Origin: Agelas oroides
Taxonomy: Eukaryota > Porifera > Demospongiae > Agelasida > Agelasidae
NCBI GenBank assembly: GCA_949130485.1
Contig: OX422183.1
Location: 21,941,202-22,005,201 of the forward strand
Length of the DNA stretch: 64,000 nt
Direction of reading: 5' to 3'
Made by a program: the position numbers and the translations under genes. Below are positions 36,000 through 48,089 of the stretch, piece after piece; the stretch's first letter is position 1; each line of letters starts with the position of its first letter. Below the pieces are notes generated by a model, which saw only the letters and a list, made by a program, of their open reading frames with translations, searched no databases and was not told the DNA's origin.

Positions 36000-36310
36000 T
36001 TTGGAGGTGGGGAATGAAGCTATTGCTATATGTGACACGGAAGTGTTTATGGAAAGGGTATACAGTGTGCGGAAAACATCACGACTTTGTTGTTGCTACT
36101 ATAGATGCATGTTCTGAAAAGTATGAGTGCCTTGTTCAAAATACTCTGGATAGCCTACCAGATGCTTTGGTGTTGGAGTCAGTGCTACAATGTACTGAAG
36201 CAGAGGCTGGACTTGTAGCAAAATTAAGTTGTTTGTGTACATGCACACAAGAACCAAAAACAATTTCAAATGGAGGTTACCCCACAAAAATAGTTAGATG
36301 CTCCTCTCAG
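36000..36310 (+). pseudogene. Possible decayed coding fragment
   Basis: The frame starting LEVGNEAIAICDTEVFMERV near 36001 looks coding, but breaks soon after; a second frame stays open to 36313. No family recognised. Could be a remnant of a mobile-element protein. Confidence 0.2.
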
Positions 36311-36419
36311 TAATTACCCCTAACAGTCAGCTAGAGTGAGTTAGCTAGCATCGGCTAGAGTCAGTTGGCTTGTTCTGGCTACTTGCCTTGTTCTCATACC
36401 ATACTTGGGTGAAGGCATG

Positions 36420-36665
36420 ATGACCATTTTCTGTATAGTATATGTGTCAAGTTAGCATTACCAACTGGGGACCCGGTTCATGTTTTCACTCTCTCAATAT
36501 GTAATAATGTGTTTGTTTTTCTCCTTTACCTTCCTTTGTTGTTGTATTAATTTTGTTTATACCTCCTTGTTACCCTGTAGCGCTTATGTCTTTTTGTTTA
36601 TGTATTAGGATAATGCAGGGCCTTCCTGAAAATCAGCTTTGGAGCTGAGGAAAACACCCTGTAAA
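36420..36665 (+). mobile_element. Possible LINE 3' tail
   Basis: T-rich 3'-UTR-like sequence followed by GCAGGGCCTTCCTGAAAATC and AGCTTTGGAGCTGAGG. This style of terminal hairpin resembles tails of invertebrate non-LTR retrotransposons. No reverse transcriptase is present here. Confidence 0.25.
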
Positions 36666-37419
36666 AATTATGTATCTATCGATGTGTGGATTATTGTGTG
36701 GTTAACACAGATTTTTGTCTGCATTTTAGACTTGGATATCTGGGAACCATCTCAAAGAGCACAAGGAAGCTACTTAGGGACAATAAAAGAATTGAATGAA
36801 ATTATCTTGAATTATTTGATGATTTGTCTGATGATTATTTTGATGATGGTTATTATTAATATTATGATGACATGGATTTATATTGCCACACACATTAATC
36901 TTTATATACTGTGTTAGCTGCATGCAGTTAGTACTGACAAACTCAATGTTTACAACATACAGTCGTTTATTGTACATGTCTGGTTTTGTAAACACATTGA
37001 TTCAGTCATTCTCTCGAGGAAAGCATCTTCTCATGTTCGTTTTGCACCCTGCATGAGAGGGAAGAAGGAGTGAAGTATAAGACTATAGATTAAAATGTCT
37101 ATCTCACATACCCTCTTTTATATGTTTATCTTGAATAGCATCTGCAACACAATGGTAGCCTCTGGATGCAAATATAACTGGAAGTCTTCAGTGAAGACAT
37201 ACCCAGCGCTGTTTTATGATATAAACTGAGGTTATTATTTTAACAGTTTTCAGTATAGGGATGTCATGAATGGTTTCACATATATTCTGCTTAGTGTATG
37301 GTTTGCATGGTGTGAGGTGTTTGTTTCAGGGAAGCTGATACATGCATGTTATATCTGCTGATGTTCGATTGTAGAGGTGGTGGTTGGTATGTTATGTGTG
37401 CCAAGTCTGTGGCTGTTCG

Positions 37420-38640
37420 CTGTGTAGCTGCCTGGGCCTTGGAAACTCTCTCCTTGCGTCTGCTTCCTGGGTTGACTCAGCTTGGCATTTAGCTGCCTGA
37501 GCTTTAGCTTCTCTCTTTCTCCTTGCCTCTGTATCACCAGTTGTATCACTCTGTATCACCAGTTAGTTCAGATTGACGTTTCCTATAAGGTTTGGACAGG
37601 GAGGTCGTGACCAACGCTTTTTCAAAAACTATACAGATCGGGGTAGCATTACGGAACAAGTACAGATACAGTCAGGCCCTTCACAGCTGAAGTAAAAATC
37701 TGGGAGATTTCCCCGATGCTTTGTATAGCAGAATGCTGCTTCATCCTTTGTTCCTTTGCTGTACTCTCTTGTTGCCTCCGCTTTGCCTTTACTTGTTCAG
37801 TCTCTAAGTCACGTTTCCTGGATTTGAAAATTATCACCAATGGTATTAGGTAAATGCACAAATGGGCTATGTACCTCTTCTTAGCCTGGGTTTCTCGCCG
37901 TCTCCTCTTCTCTGCATCCTGGGTTGACTCAGATTGTCACTTAGCTGCCTGAGCCTCGGCTTCTCTCTTTCTCCTTGCCTCTGCTTCCTGGGTTGACTCA
38001 GCTTGGTGCTTAGCTGCATGGGCCTCAGCATCTTTCTCCTCACCTCTGCATCCTGGGTTGACTCAGGTTGTCACTTAGCTGCCTGAGCCTCAGCTTCTCT
38101 CTTTCTCCTTGCCTCTGCTTCCTGGGTTGACTCAGCTTGGTGCTTAGCTGCATGGGCCTCAGCATCTTTCTTTCTCCTCACCTCTGCATCCTGGGTTGAC
38201 TCAGATTGTCGCTTAGCTGCCTGAGCCTCGGCTTCTCTCTTTCTCCTTGCCTCTGCTTCCTGGGTTGACTCAGCTTGGTGCTTAGCTGCATGGGCCTCAG
38301 CATCTTTCTCCTCACCTCTGCATCCTGTGTTGACTCAGGTTGTCACTTAGCTGCCTGAGCCTCGGCTTCTCTCTTTCTCCTTGCCTCTGCTTCCTGGGTT
38401 GACTCAGCTTGGTGCTTAGCTGCATGGGCCTCAGCATCTTTCTTTCTCCTTGCCTCTGCTTCCTGGGTTGACTCAGCTTGGTGCTTAGCTGCATGGGCCT
38501 CAGCATCTTTCTTTCTCCTCACCTCTGCATCCTGGGTTGACTCAGTTTGGCACTTAGCTGCATGGACCTCAGCATCTTTCTTTCTCCTCACCTCTGCATC
38601 ATCGGTTGGCCTCTTCCTATAAGGTTTGGACAGGAACATT
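37420..38640 (-). pseudogene. Decayed K/R/E-rich tandem-repeat gene
   Basis: On the minus strand about eleven units of 69 bp (some 65 bp) encode DAEAHAAKHQAESTQ EAEARRKK-type repeats, predicted charged coiled coil. The best frame starts near 38648 and contains PYRKRPTDDAEVRRKKDAEV. The motif TATAAGGTTTGGACAGG recurs near 37586 and 38618, so the block itself may be partly duplicated. Several units lack 4 bp and others give an in-frame TGA (AAG TGA), which breaks the frame repeatedly. An exon-like segment at 38842-38700 (KRQKAFQEMLETQEYAQ) may belong upstream, and one at 37861-37649 (ETEQVKAKRRQQESTAKEQR) downstream. Function unknown. Confidence 0.55.
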
Positions 38641-38917
38641 GTCACCAATAACGAATGCTGCTAATCAAACTTCTTACGTTAATAACACACATCTTAATAT
38701 ATACCTTCTCTTTGACTGGGCTTCTGTTTGTCTCCTCTCCTGCATCCTGAGCTTGTGCGTATTCTTGAGTTTCCAGCATTTCCTGGAAAGCTTTCTGTCT
38801 CTTCTGAGGTCCATGCTGGTATAAGCGCTTTTCGGAAATCACTTTGCTGGTATAAACGCTTCAGAAACGCTTCTAGATAATCGCCTTGCTGTAAACAGCT
38901 TCGCTTTCCTAACAGGA

Positions 38918-39022
38918 CACGTGTCGAGTCTGCGTACGCCTGGACTCCACCGTATCCGAGGTATTGATAGACACGTGTCGGATCCGCGTATACCCAGACT
39001 CTACCGTATCCGAGGTATTGAC
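38918..39022. repeat. Two-copy tandem repeat of ~52 bp
   Basis: ACACGTGTCG..TCCGAGGTATTGA occurs twice with scattered differences. No function evident. Confidence 0.75.
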
Positions 39023-39739
39023 CGTATTAAAATGGTGGACTATTCCGATGTTAAATAGAAAAGAGCTGGAAAAGCGGAGGATAGAACCACTTCGTTGCCT
39101 ATGAGGTACACATACGTCACTTTTTTTTACAAATTCAATGCTACTGTGAGTTTTAGAAATCATTTAACCATGTCTATATATTCAGATTTCAAAATTTTTC
39201 ACTGGACAGACAGACAGACTGACAGACTGATAAAAACCGATTGCTTATAACTACACAGCACAGTCATGCTTGAGGGCAGATGCATGGGTCACAGTATGTG
39301 TGCACATAGGGTAGTCATGCAGAACATGAGATAGAGCCATCTCAGGTGAGTTAAGGACTGGGACCAGGGTTAACAGAGAAGTTAGCAGTATTTGGAGTGA
39401 GTGTCCAAAGTTGCTGCAACAGTGGAAAATGTTTTGGCGTATCACCACACGTCTTCTGTATTATGTGGTAAAACTTTCACCACGCCCACCGCTTATTGCT
39501 GGAATATGGCTTCCTCACCGATCCACGTCGGTAACAGTAAAAATATATATGTGGTTATTTAAACCGCAATTGTTTCCAACTGTACTACGTTTTTCCAAAA
39601 CTAGGTAAGCCTAGGTAACATGTATTAACTGTGGAAGTCATTTGTTACCACCGCTTCCGAGCTATGAGCAAAAATGCTGGGGTTTTTTCGTGGTGTGCAT
39701 TAATTAGAATTACGCGTTTTTCTCAGAGGCGGTAGTCAG

Positions 39740-40209
39740 GTAGCCTCGTCCCCAGGCCCCACCCAAAAATCTGGAAAGGGGCCTGGTGTTACTTGCAAAA
39801 ATTCCCGTATGTGCTGTGTCAGCAGTCTTCGTTTGGAGTAGAGGAATCACGTTCGTCCATTACCAATTACTAAATTCTTGACACGTGAAAGTAGTAGACT
39901 CGTTCCAAGACCATTTGAAAATTGGAACGGGGCAAGCAGACTTTTTATAAACCTCTGATTTCAGAAACTTGGAGCGTAGTTACGCTTGCTAGGCTACTGC
40001 TCTTGCCTCACAGGATTTTTCTGTAGTCGCTCCGTAGCAAGATCTGTTCATCTACTCTGTAATGCCATCGTCAACAGTAGCTGGCTACCATGTGATCAAG
40101 TAAGGCACGTAATCGTTACATAATATGCTGACTCAGCACATACGGGAAAGTTTGCAAGTGATGCCAGGCCCCTTTCCCGATTTTTGGGTGGGGCCTGGGG
40201 ACGAGGCTA
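39740..40209. mobile_element. hAT MITE of the TAGCCTCG family, long copy (2)
   Basis: Ends GTAGCCTCGTCCCCAGGCCC and GGGCCTGGGGACGAGGCTA, extending to a shared CCACCCAAAAAT / ATTTTTGGGTGG. Perfect 8-bp duplication GTAGTCAG (39732-39739, 40210-40217). Confidence 0.85.
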
Positions 40210-40421
40210 GTAGTCAGGGGGATTCACTTTGTTCACCGATTCTGAGGTCAGGCACGTGCGCTGTGATTACGTATGCATTACTCGAGTGTATGTAAGAGAG
40301 GGAAAGTTGGCGTGTCCGAAACACAGAAAAGCAAGGTGAGGGCGAAATTTATGTAAAGCTAGTCTAAAATGCCCCTGCAAAGTGATAGTCTGACAGTTGA
40401 GGTAGAAACATGGGATCTGTG

Positions 40422-40484
40422 CCTGCCAGTGGCACACATGTATGTACAATGATTTATATAAGTAACATGTGTGCCACTGGCAGG
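40422..40484. other. Perfect 20-bp hairpin
   Basis: CCTGCCAGTGGCACACATGT (40422-40441) pairs fully with 40465-40484 across a 23-base loop. It could be a tiny foldback element or a small-RNA precursor. Confidence 0.5.
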
Positions 40485-40677
40485 CTACATACTCTTGATG
40501 ACACCCCAGCTTGAAGTGCTCAAGCATCTTGGCCATGCAAACTCTGATGACAACAGATCAGCAGAATTGAAGCGATTTTGTCATTTATCGCTGTTTGGGA
40601 TGATGTTTGAATGAAGTATGGCCTTAGTTTAGATCAGAAGAAGCTACATGAAAGCTACCAAATGGTTTTATCAACAG

Positions 40678-40727
40678 AAAATGGCAACCCCAACAAACTC
40701 TGCAGAGTTTGTTGGGATTGCCATTTT
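40678..40727. other. Palindrome with ~24-bp arms
   Basis: AAAATGGCAA-C-CCCAACAAACTCTG mirrors across a CTGCAG centre with one mismatch and no loop. It probably extrudes as a hairpin. Confidence 0.5.
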
Positions 40728-40973
40728 CTCCCCAAGGAGCTGGAATAACTCCATGGTGGGTGTCATTAACTTTATGCCTTGGCTGATGATCACGTAAGCC
40801 AGACCAAAACAACCACAGCACAGATTGTGTTCAGTGTCATGCACAGGGAAGGGTCAGGTGGCTTCTCAGAGGGTTTGTGTGTTTGTGGAATGCACTCAGA
40901 GGAAAAGCTGATTGCTAGCTTTTGAAAGAGAATTCAAGTTTAAAATTAGTACCTGCGCTCTCTTTAGTTAAAC

Positions 40974-41098
40974 CTAGCCTCGTTCCCAGGCTTCCACCCA
41001 TTTTTTGTTCTTCGGTTGCGTTCAGTACAATACACGGAAGCGAATGAGCGATACTGAATGCAAACCGAAGAACAAAATACGGCCTGGGAACGAGGCTA
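40974..41098. mobile_element. Foldback hAT MITE of the TAGCCTCG family (copy 3)
   Basis: Ends CTAGCCTCGTTCCCAGGC and GCCTGGGAACGAGGCTA. Perfect 8-bp duplication AGTTAAAC (40966-40973, 41099-41106). Confidence 0.88.
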
Positions 41099-41191
41099 AG
41101 TTAAACCCACCCTTTCACCAAAAAGTGTCTGCTGACACAAGCCAAATACCTAATTGGGCTTACTCCAGATTTTGAATCAGTAATGTAATGG

Positions 41192-41588
41192 AGTCTCACA
41201 GGCCCGACCCACTTCCGCAAAAGAAGGGAAGGGTCTGGTGAACTGCGTATACAAGTCATGTCCCACTGGAATGCAATTAGCTGGATGACGTAACCAGATA
41301 TCAAATAATGCACTCTTGAATTTACCTGTTGCGGAGTAAGCACGCTCCTCAAGAAGTATAGTTGAAGTGTTTTGTACAGCTTCTGCAGTAGCGGAAAAGA
41401 TGCCCTAGCTCTCTTTCACCATTTTCAATACTGCTATATATTGCTACTCAAACAGTCATGTAATGCATCATTTGACAAAATACTGCAATGTGATTGTACC
41501 GCACTGTACAGTGCAGTGGGACACAGCTTGTATACGCATTTCACCAGACCCTTCCCTTTTTGCGGAAGTAGGTCTGGGTTGTGAGACT
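41192..41588. mobile_element. MITE with ~75-bp inverted ends
   Basis: AGTCTCACAGGCCCGACCCA.. at the left and ..GGTCTGGGTTGTGAGACT at the right pair over about 75 bp, including GAAGGGTCTGGTGAA and GTATACAAG. No obvious target duplication and no coding sequence. Confidence 0.75.
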
Positions 41589-42700
41589 AAATAAATGCAG
41601 GAGCAAGTAAAAGTACTTCAATTGTGCTGCTAAAAACTTGCAATTCTTCAACACAAAGTATTTATTTATCCTTCATCTAAAATTACAAAGCTTCAGGACA
41701 AGGATTCTGGCTTTTGTCACAATACCCTTTCTTTGTTGGTTGGGTTTGGGCACGAGACTGGTAGACAACAAAATTAAGTAGCTGAGTGATTTACTGCCAT
41801 CTGTCTGATTGGCCGCACTCAACACACGAATGCTCATCAAGTCACCAGACCTTTATCTGTGAACAGGAGGGAGACATGACGTCACATCATAGTGGCAATT
41901 GATATGCTGTGATGATATTCCAAGGGCAAGAATTGTGAATTAGTACTACAAACAAGAGTGGTTCTATGAATGAAGTCAGGATGAGTGCATTCAGTTTTCA
42001 ACTGTGCTGAAGCCATCTGACAGGCTAGACCTGTACATTGCTAGTTTAATGGTCAGTTGTTCATGAGAAGCAGTTTTGACTAGCCAGGCTGCTTCAGTTT
42101 TGTTGAAAAAATCCATGTGCCACATCGGCTTCGTCCATAGAGCACTAGTTGTAGCTTGTATTCGTGGTTGTTGCCCTTGGAATATCGTACAGCACATTGT
42201 CAATGCCACATGATCACCATGGGCCAGTGTGGCGGTGCGTATTATGTTGTTGCTGAATGCTAGGAATTTCCATTAATGTGATGTTTACTATTCCCATTCT
42301 CTTTAGATGCAAAACACAAAGATCCAAGTTTTCAAGACAGTCACAGATCTCTACCAAATTTGCAGACACAGTAGCACATTGCCGCTTGTGTCACTGTTCT
42401 CATCTTCATCTAGATAATATGCATCTAAAATTTTGCACGATTTCATTTCAGTGAACCTTGTGTATATTTTACTTTATCAGAGAGATTAGTACTTTTCTTC
42501 TACATTGGCTGTGATTTCCATTTGTTTTAGCTTGCATGAAGACTTCATTCTGCAAAGCCAAACCCTACATATTGGCATGCGTAGCCTGTACACTGCCGGT
42601 GCCAGCACGTACGTTCAGTTCGGCGCGCGAATGCGCGCATCGGCATATGTCACGTGGTAATCACGTGCCTTCTGTCCTCAGAGTCGGTGAACAAAGTGAA
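41589..42700. other. No gene recognised
   Basis: Mixed sequence with no convincing exon, ending in the inverted partner (42650-42705) of 40215-40268. Confidence 0.35.
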
Positions 42701-42709
42701 TCCCGTAGT

Positions 42710-43472
42710 CAGGGGGGGTCGGACAAGGTTCGAATTGCACGTGATTTAATTTTACATTCTTGAAATTCCAATTGATCGCGAATACGTGTACTTAGTAGTA
42801 CACGAACGACATGGGGTTGGCAGCTGCTGCGTATTTTACCCCCAAGTCTTCGCGCCCGCTGTATGGCTCGTATTCAGACTAGACGATGAACGAGATGATG
42901 GTGTGTTGCCTTCCAGGCTTTTGCCAGTAACCCCTTCTTTGGGTATGGCCTAGACTTGGGTGTGGCAGTAAGCATGAGACCACCTACAGTAGCCTCAAAC
43001 CCAGGCTTTCCATCTCGATTTTTGTCTCGCAGCTCTGAATCCAAGCTACAAGACAAAATCCGAGACGGAAAGCCTGGGTTCGAGGCTACACGTACAGCTG
43101 AAGACAAGTTGTCAAAATCGGTACACGAGACAAGTTCTGGAGGGGTCGATGGGATTCCTTCAGTAGCTTCAACGCTGCTACTATCACCGAGTCGCTTGAC
43201 GCTGCTGCTTACACTTCCAGAAGAGCTGGTTGTTGATCCCCCAGTCTCTTCCTCGCACCAGTCCCACTAGCCATGATAACGCCCGGGCGCAGCAGGGCGC
43301 AGTAAAATTTCTACCAGTATATAGCTTGTACTTCGCACACAACTTTGAAACAGTTCGAAATACACAACTATTTGATGCGACTACGTGTTTCTTTTCTCTA
43401 TGCAAACGCCATAGTGAAATAAATGCAACATCAGCAATAATTCCTGCACGTGATCTTGTCCGACCCCCCCTG
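42710..43472. mobile_element. TIR element with CAGGGGGGGTCGGACAAG ends, carrying a nested MITE
   Basis: CAGGGGGGGTCGGACAAG at the left is mirrored by CTTGTCCGACCCCCCCTG at the right. GCACGTGA lies further inside on the left, with its complement on the right. It contains a hAT foldback at 42989-43088, so it is older than that insertion. Confidence 0.65.
42989..43088. mobile_element. Foldback hAT MITE of the TAGCCTCG family (copy 4)
   Basis: Ends GTAGCCTCAAACCCAGGCTT and AAGCCTGGGTTCGAGGCTA. Flanks CACCTACA and CACGTACA match at 7 of 8. Confidence 0.78.
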
Positions 43473-45150
43473 GGCGGTACTATGAAATCACTTCCACAGC
43501 TATGGCAGATTAGGTCACCACGAGATCTCTTCTGCGTGCAAGTGCGAAAGCCATTGCTAGTCTGTACAATAACTGCCTTTTAGCAAACACATCTAGTGAC
43601 CCAATTCCAAAAGACAATAGATCACATGATCCCAAAAGTGGGTGGGGCCATATTAGAACCAAATAATATGGAGATCAAGTAACCCATCTGGGGTATTGAA
43701 GTGGAGTTATTCACAAAACAATATCTTCACATATCTTAATGAGGGCCCTTTTCAGACCCAGTCCTTAACACACCTGAGATGCATGAGATGAGTAGCTGTA
43801 ATAATAGCAACATGTATGTTTCGGCAACAGTGCTTAGCATGGTGTCATAGTTATGGTTCAAACAAAGTGTAACCCACTTCTTAGGGGTCTCAGTGAAAAT
43901 CAAATAAGACAATGTCATGCTAGCAGAAATGGTTTGCAAAACAGTGAGTAGCAAACATATCAGATAATCTGAATACCCAACCTTCACATTCCACTCCACT
44001 TTCTATGGACAGACTAGATGAATATGGGGTGAACAGCATGCATGAATAGAAAGTTGGTGAAAGGCAGGCCTGCTGCATTAACAGCTAGACACAAGCCCAT
44101 CTGTTCTCAGACTGTGAGGACAGCCATGCTAGAGCTTCACATGGCTCACTCTATATAGCCATAGTATATAGGTAGGAGAGAAATGTCGTCTTTGGATTGT
44201 TCACCCCATATTCTTCACATGTCTTACTGATTGAGGCAAGGTAACATGGCCTCGGCCTGCATGCCAGGAATGCAGATATTCAATTTAACACTCATCTACT
44301 GTCACCTTTGACATATTACCAGTATACTCATTTTCTCATTTTCTGAAATAACTGTATATAAATGGGAGCATGTATGTTAAATTATGTTCACTGTTCACAG
44401 TGTTGTGCGGGGCTCACTCGACCCAAAGAACACCATACACAAAACAAGTCACATTCTGTTGTCCTGCTAATAAACAGCCATTCTGAAAATGTTAGTCTGA
44501 AAGTTCCTGAAAGTAGGGAACAAGAAGGAAGTTGAACAATCATGTGACTGGGCTTGTCTAGAATGTCTACCAACTAAACCTCTCCTCTCACTCCCTCCCT
44601 CCCAGCTCTCTGGGTCAACTGCATGCGCATGATTTACACTCTAGTAAATATGCTTACTCTGAACTGACAGGAAATACATATTATACTCCCAGTTGTGAAC
44701 CATGAAAACTGTCATTGACATGACCAAAAATTAGTGTCCTCAACAATTCAGCTAGTATGATTTAGTATACCCACAGCACTGTAGCTGTGGCTGCTGTGTG
44801 ACCTGGGTCATTATTTGGTGATACTTTGTACTGTGCACGTGACTACTTTAGGTGGAGAAGTAATTGCTCTCCATTATGTAACATGGTACTACCTACACCA
44901 TAGCCAAGGCATTATCTCATGTGTTGATGTCTGGCTATAGTGTATACTCAATAATTTATTGCTTTATTTTAGTGATACCTGGTAACATGTGGGACTAGCT
45001 ACATGCATGTGTCTACCTTTCTTGCAAAGCGTGGCAGTATGACTGATGCCTTGTGTACATCACTGTCATAGTACCTCAGTCCCATCTCCTCTTGCTCCTC
45101 CTGTAATAATCTTGTCACTGCATTCTCAAACACTGTGTCCTGAGCAAAGA
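43473..45150. other. No gene recognised
   Basis: Includes an inverted pair GAATATGGGGTGAAC (about 44018) and GTTCACCCCATATTC (about 44200) and a CTCAGGTGTGTTAAGG motif (reverse orientation) near 43.77 kb. Confidence 0.35.
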
Positions 45151-45154
45151 AAAG

Positions 45155-45181
45155 GGGGGAGGGGGGGGGGGGGGGGGGGGC
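45155..45181. repeat. Poly-G tract
   Basis: A run of Gs with one interruption, potentially quadruplex-forming. Confidence 0.9.
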
Positions 45182-45360
45182 TCAGAGGGATGGATGAAGG
45201 GAAAGGAGTAGGGAGATTAATTGTTCCCCGGTCTTCCCACCATCCAGTTTTGCCAGTTTTGACTGCTTACAGTACACAAAAGTGGAGTGGGAAAGCCTGG
45301 AGAACAAGACTAAATACCTGGTTGAAATTCCTTCTTCAATAAATGTATACCTTGAGAACG

Positions 45361-45598
<238 letters not shown>

Positions 45599-46024
45599 CA
45601 CAAAGCCTCACTGTATTCATACTGGCCAGCACTATTCCAATTTGCCCATTGGGATACGTGGGGATGGTGGTGAAGGCATACCTCACGATGGGGAAAAGAG
45701 ACCGACACCCTGTCATCATTTTTTCAACAAGAGGGAGGTCACTCCACTGGCACTCCCCTGCAACCATGGTGATGATGGATAGTGTTCCATAAGCACAAAC
45801 ACAGGTAGGTACCCCCCTGCCCTGCTACACCATGTACCAGGTGACATTCTGACCACGCCCACCCCTTTGGTCTCACCCTATATAGGAGCAAATGATTCCT
45901 CCTGGTTGTGGGAGCAGCCTTCAACTTCTCAAAATATGGCCTCTCAAACAGACTCTTGGCTGGACCTGTGAGAGAATACCACCGTTGCACTACTATTGCA
46001 GGTATGTAAAAATACCTGCAATGG

Positions 46025-46171
46025 TGAACTATATTGCTCATAATTCCCCTCCCCCCCCTCCCTCACTCCCTCCTTCCTCCCTCGCTCCCTCCCTACCTCC
46101 CTTTCCTTCTTCCTTTCCCTCCTTGCCTGCCTACCCTCCTTCCTGCCTTCTCTCCCTTCCTTTCTTCTAGT
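46025..46171. repeat. Pyrimidine (CT)-rich low-complexity tract
   Basis: Runs of CCCTCCCTC and CTTCCTT. Its open frames are composition artefacts. Confidence 0.9.
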
Positions 46172-48080
46172 GTTGTTTTAGTTTACCAATACTAATACTA
46201 AAATGCACTAGTGAATAGATCTTGATTTTCCTCATTAGTTATTACTTAATAAAACTAGCTTTAGTAGGACAACCTTGAATCACAAATCTCTGAGTCATGT
46301 GGACGGATGGATGGGTAATGTCTAAGTGTACACAAGATTCACAGAACGTTTGTACCAAACTGCTTTCTCTACCTGATAATGCCAAAAAAACTCACTTTTT
46401 AGTCCCTCAGCTAAAATAAAATTTGCGCCCTCTCCAAGGCTCTACCCCTAATCTGACCACATCATCAACACACACACAAAACAAGTAAAAACTTTACGTG
46501 TGGATTTGTCCTGGGACCACTTCTACAGGCCAAAACACACATTTGACCTCAAAAACAGCAATTTTGGCTATGCTGGCTTTCAAGAAATATTCGATACACC
46601 TCCACTCAAACCAACCAAAACTCAGCCCAGTTTCAGAAAGCTCAACTCACCCCCACAAAACCATGTATGCTTTTTCCCACTCACCTACAGGCCAGGGAGT
46701 TATGCCCACAAACCTACTCCCTGTCATTACCCCTAGAATGGAGCCAAGTTTTTTTTTTTTGTTTTAAGTGTTGGAGGATTTCTTCAAAGATCCGCCCAGC
46801 CACATGAAAGTGCCGCCAGACCACTACAAAGGGCCGCAGGCCACATCAAAGGGACATGCCCCCCTTGTTGATTCTGAGGCCATTTTGGGACAGAAGCAGA
46901 GCCGTAGTAGCTACATGGCTCGCGGAGTATTTTATCCAATTTTTGGCTGTCCATGTATGCATTTGCTAAGCCAGCTGACCTCGAATTTCCACGAGAGAAG
47001 GTACTAAGTTTGGCGGAACAGCAGGTGGGGTGAAATCACTAGAAGGACAACTCTCGAGCACCTGAACTAGCGATTTATTTACCCACGTATTTACGCGTGT
47101 CCTTTAATCGCAGTGGCATAAACAGCTTACGCGCGCGTTGTGCACTGGCCCTCCATGAACAAACTCGCATAGCTACAACCAGAATTGTTTGGACAGTGGT
47201 GATTCTCAAAAGCAGCGAGACTAGTGGACCACTTTCAAACGATAGGACACTTAAAATGTACAGTTAAGCGGTATATACAAAATCTTTTGGAAGTCAAAAA
47301 GGGGGGTTCGAGTGAACCCTCTCGAACCCCCCCTGCCTACGGGCCTGAGTACTGACACTAAGACAAGCAACTGAGCTTGCCTTTTCTACAACAGAGTTGA
47401 AGGGGTGCTTTTTCAACTTGGCTCAAGCCCTAAATTGGAGAATATCCACACTTTGGACACTAAGGCAAGCATCCAACACACCTTGGTTTCAAATAGCTTA
47501 TCGAGAAGACACTTCATTTATACGCCAGACAGTTGCAATAGCGTTTGTGCCTCTTCAATTTGCACAGCTGGCTTGAAGAAACTTGGTTGGTGGGCAATAT
47601 CAGTTGTTAGAAAGCTCATCCCAATGTATCTAAAGTCAAGTAAATGACACCTTACTCCCACTAGACACACTGCAATTTAATACTGTGAAGCAACATAAAC
47701 TCTGTAGTGTGTAAACTCAGTGCTGCGCACCTACTTATTGCCCACCCCACCTGCAGTTGGTGTCAGAACAAGTCTTAGCTATATGGGCAGTGTGCCAGAC
47801 TCTCTCTTTCTGGCAAGAGTCTGGCTACACAAGACTACAGCACTAGTGGGTGTGGTACCTGTACATAACCACTCATGTGACTGGCACAGCATAGCTTGTG
47901 TACATGAAGTGTGAATCATGCTTGCTTGCTCGTGCCGGGTACTACGCTCGCTGTAGTCCTAAATCTCAAGATCTGGCACTCACATCGCAGGGGTAGAGTC
48001 ACCCTTTGGTTACAAGGCCTCAACACACACAGTCGTGAGTCAATAAGGCACTAAACACCGATAGGCAGCTTTCTCCTCAC
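46172..48080. other. No gene recognised
   Basis: Holds a short hairpin GCCAGACTCT..AGAGTCTGGC near 47.79-47.83 kb and a palindromic GGGGGGTTCGAG..CTCGAACCCCCC near 47.30 kb; otherwise featureless. Confidence 0.35.
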
Positions 48081-48089
48081 TTCTGTACT

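Noticed and set aside
36639-36917. Hydrophobic 92-residue frame
   Set aside because: AT-rich chance frame with isoleucine/methionine runs; no family or splice support.
37420-38640. CRISPR-like array
   Set aside because: The 69-bp units are directly adjacent coding-type tandem repeats without unique spacers, in a eukaryotic context.
46025-46170. Proline/serine-rich frame over the CT tract
   Set aside because: Low-complexity composition artefact.
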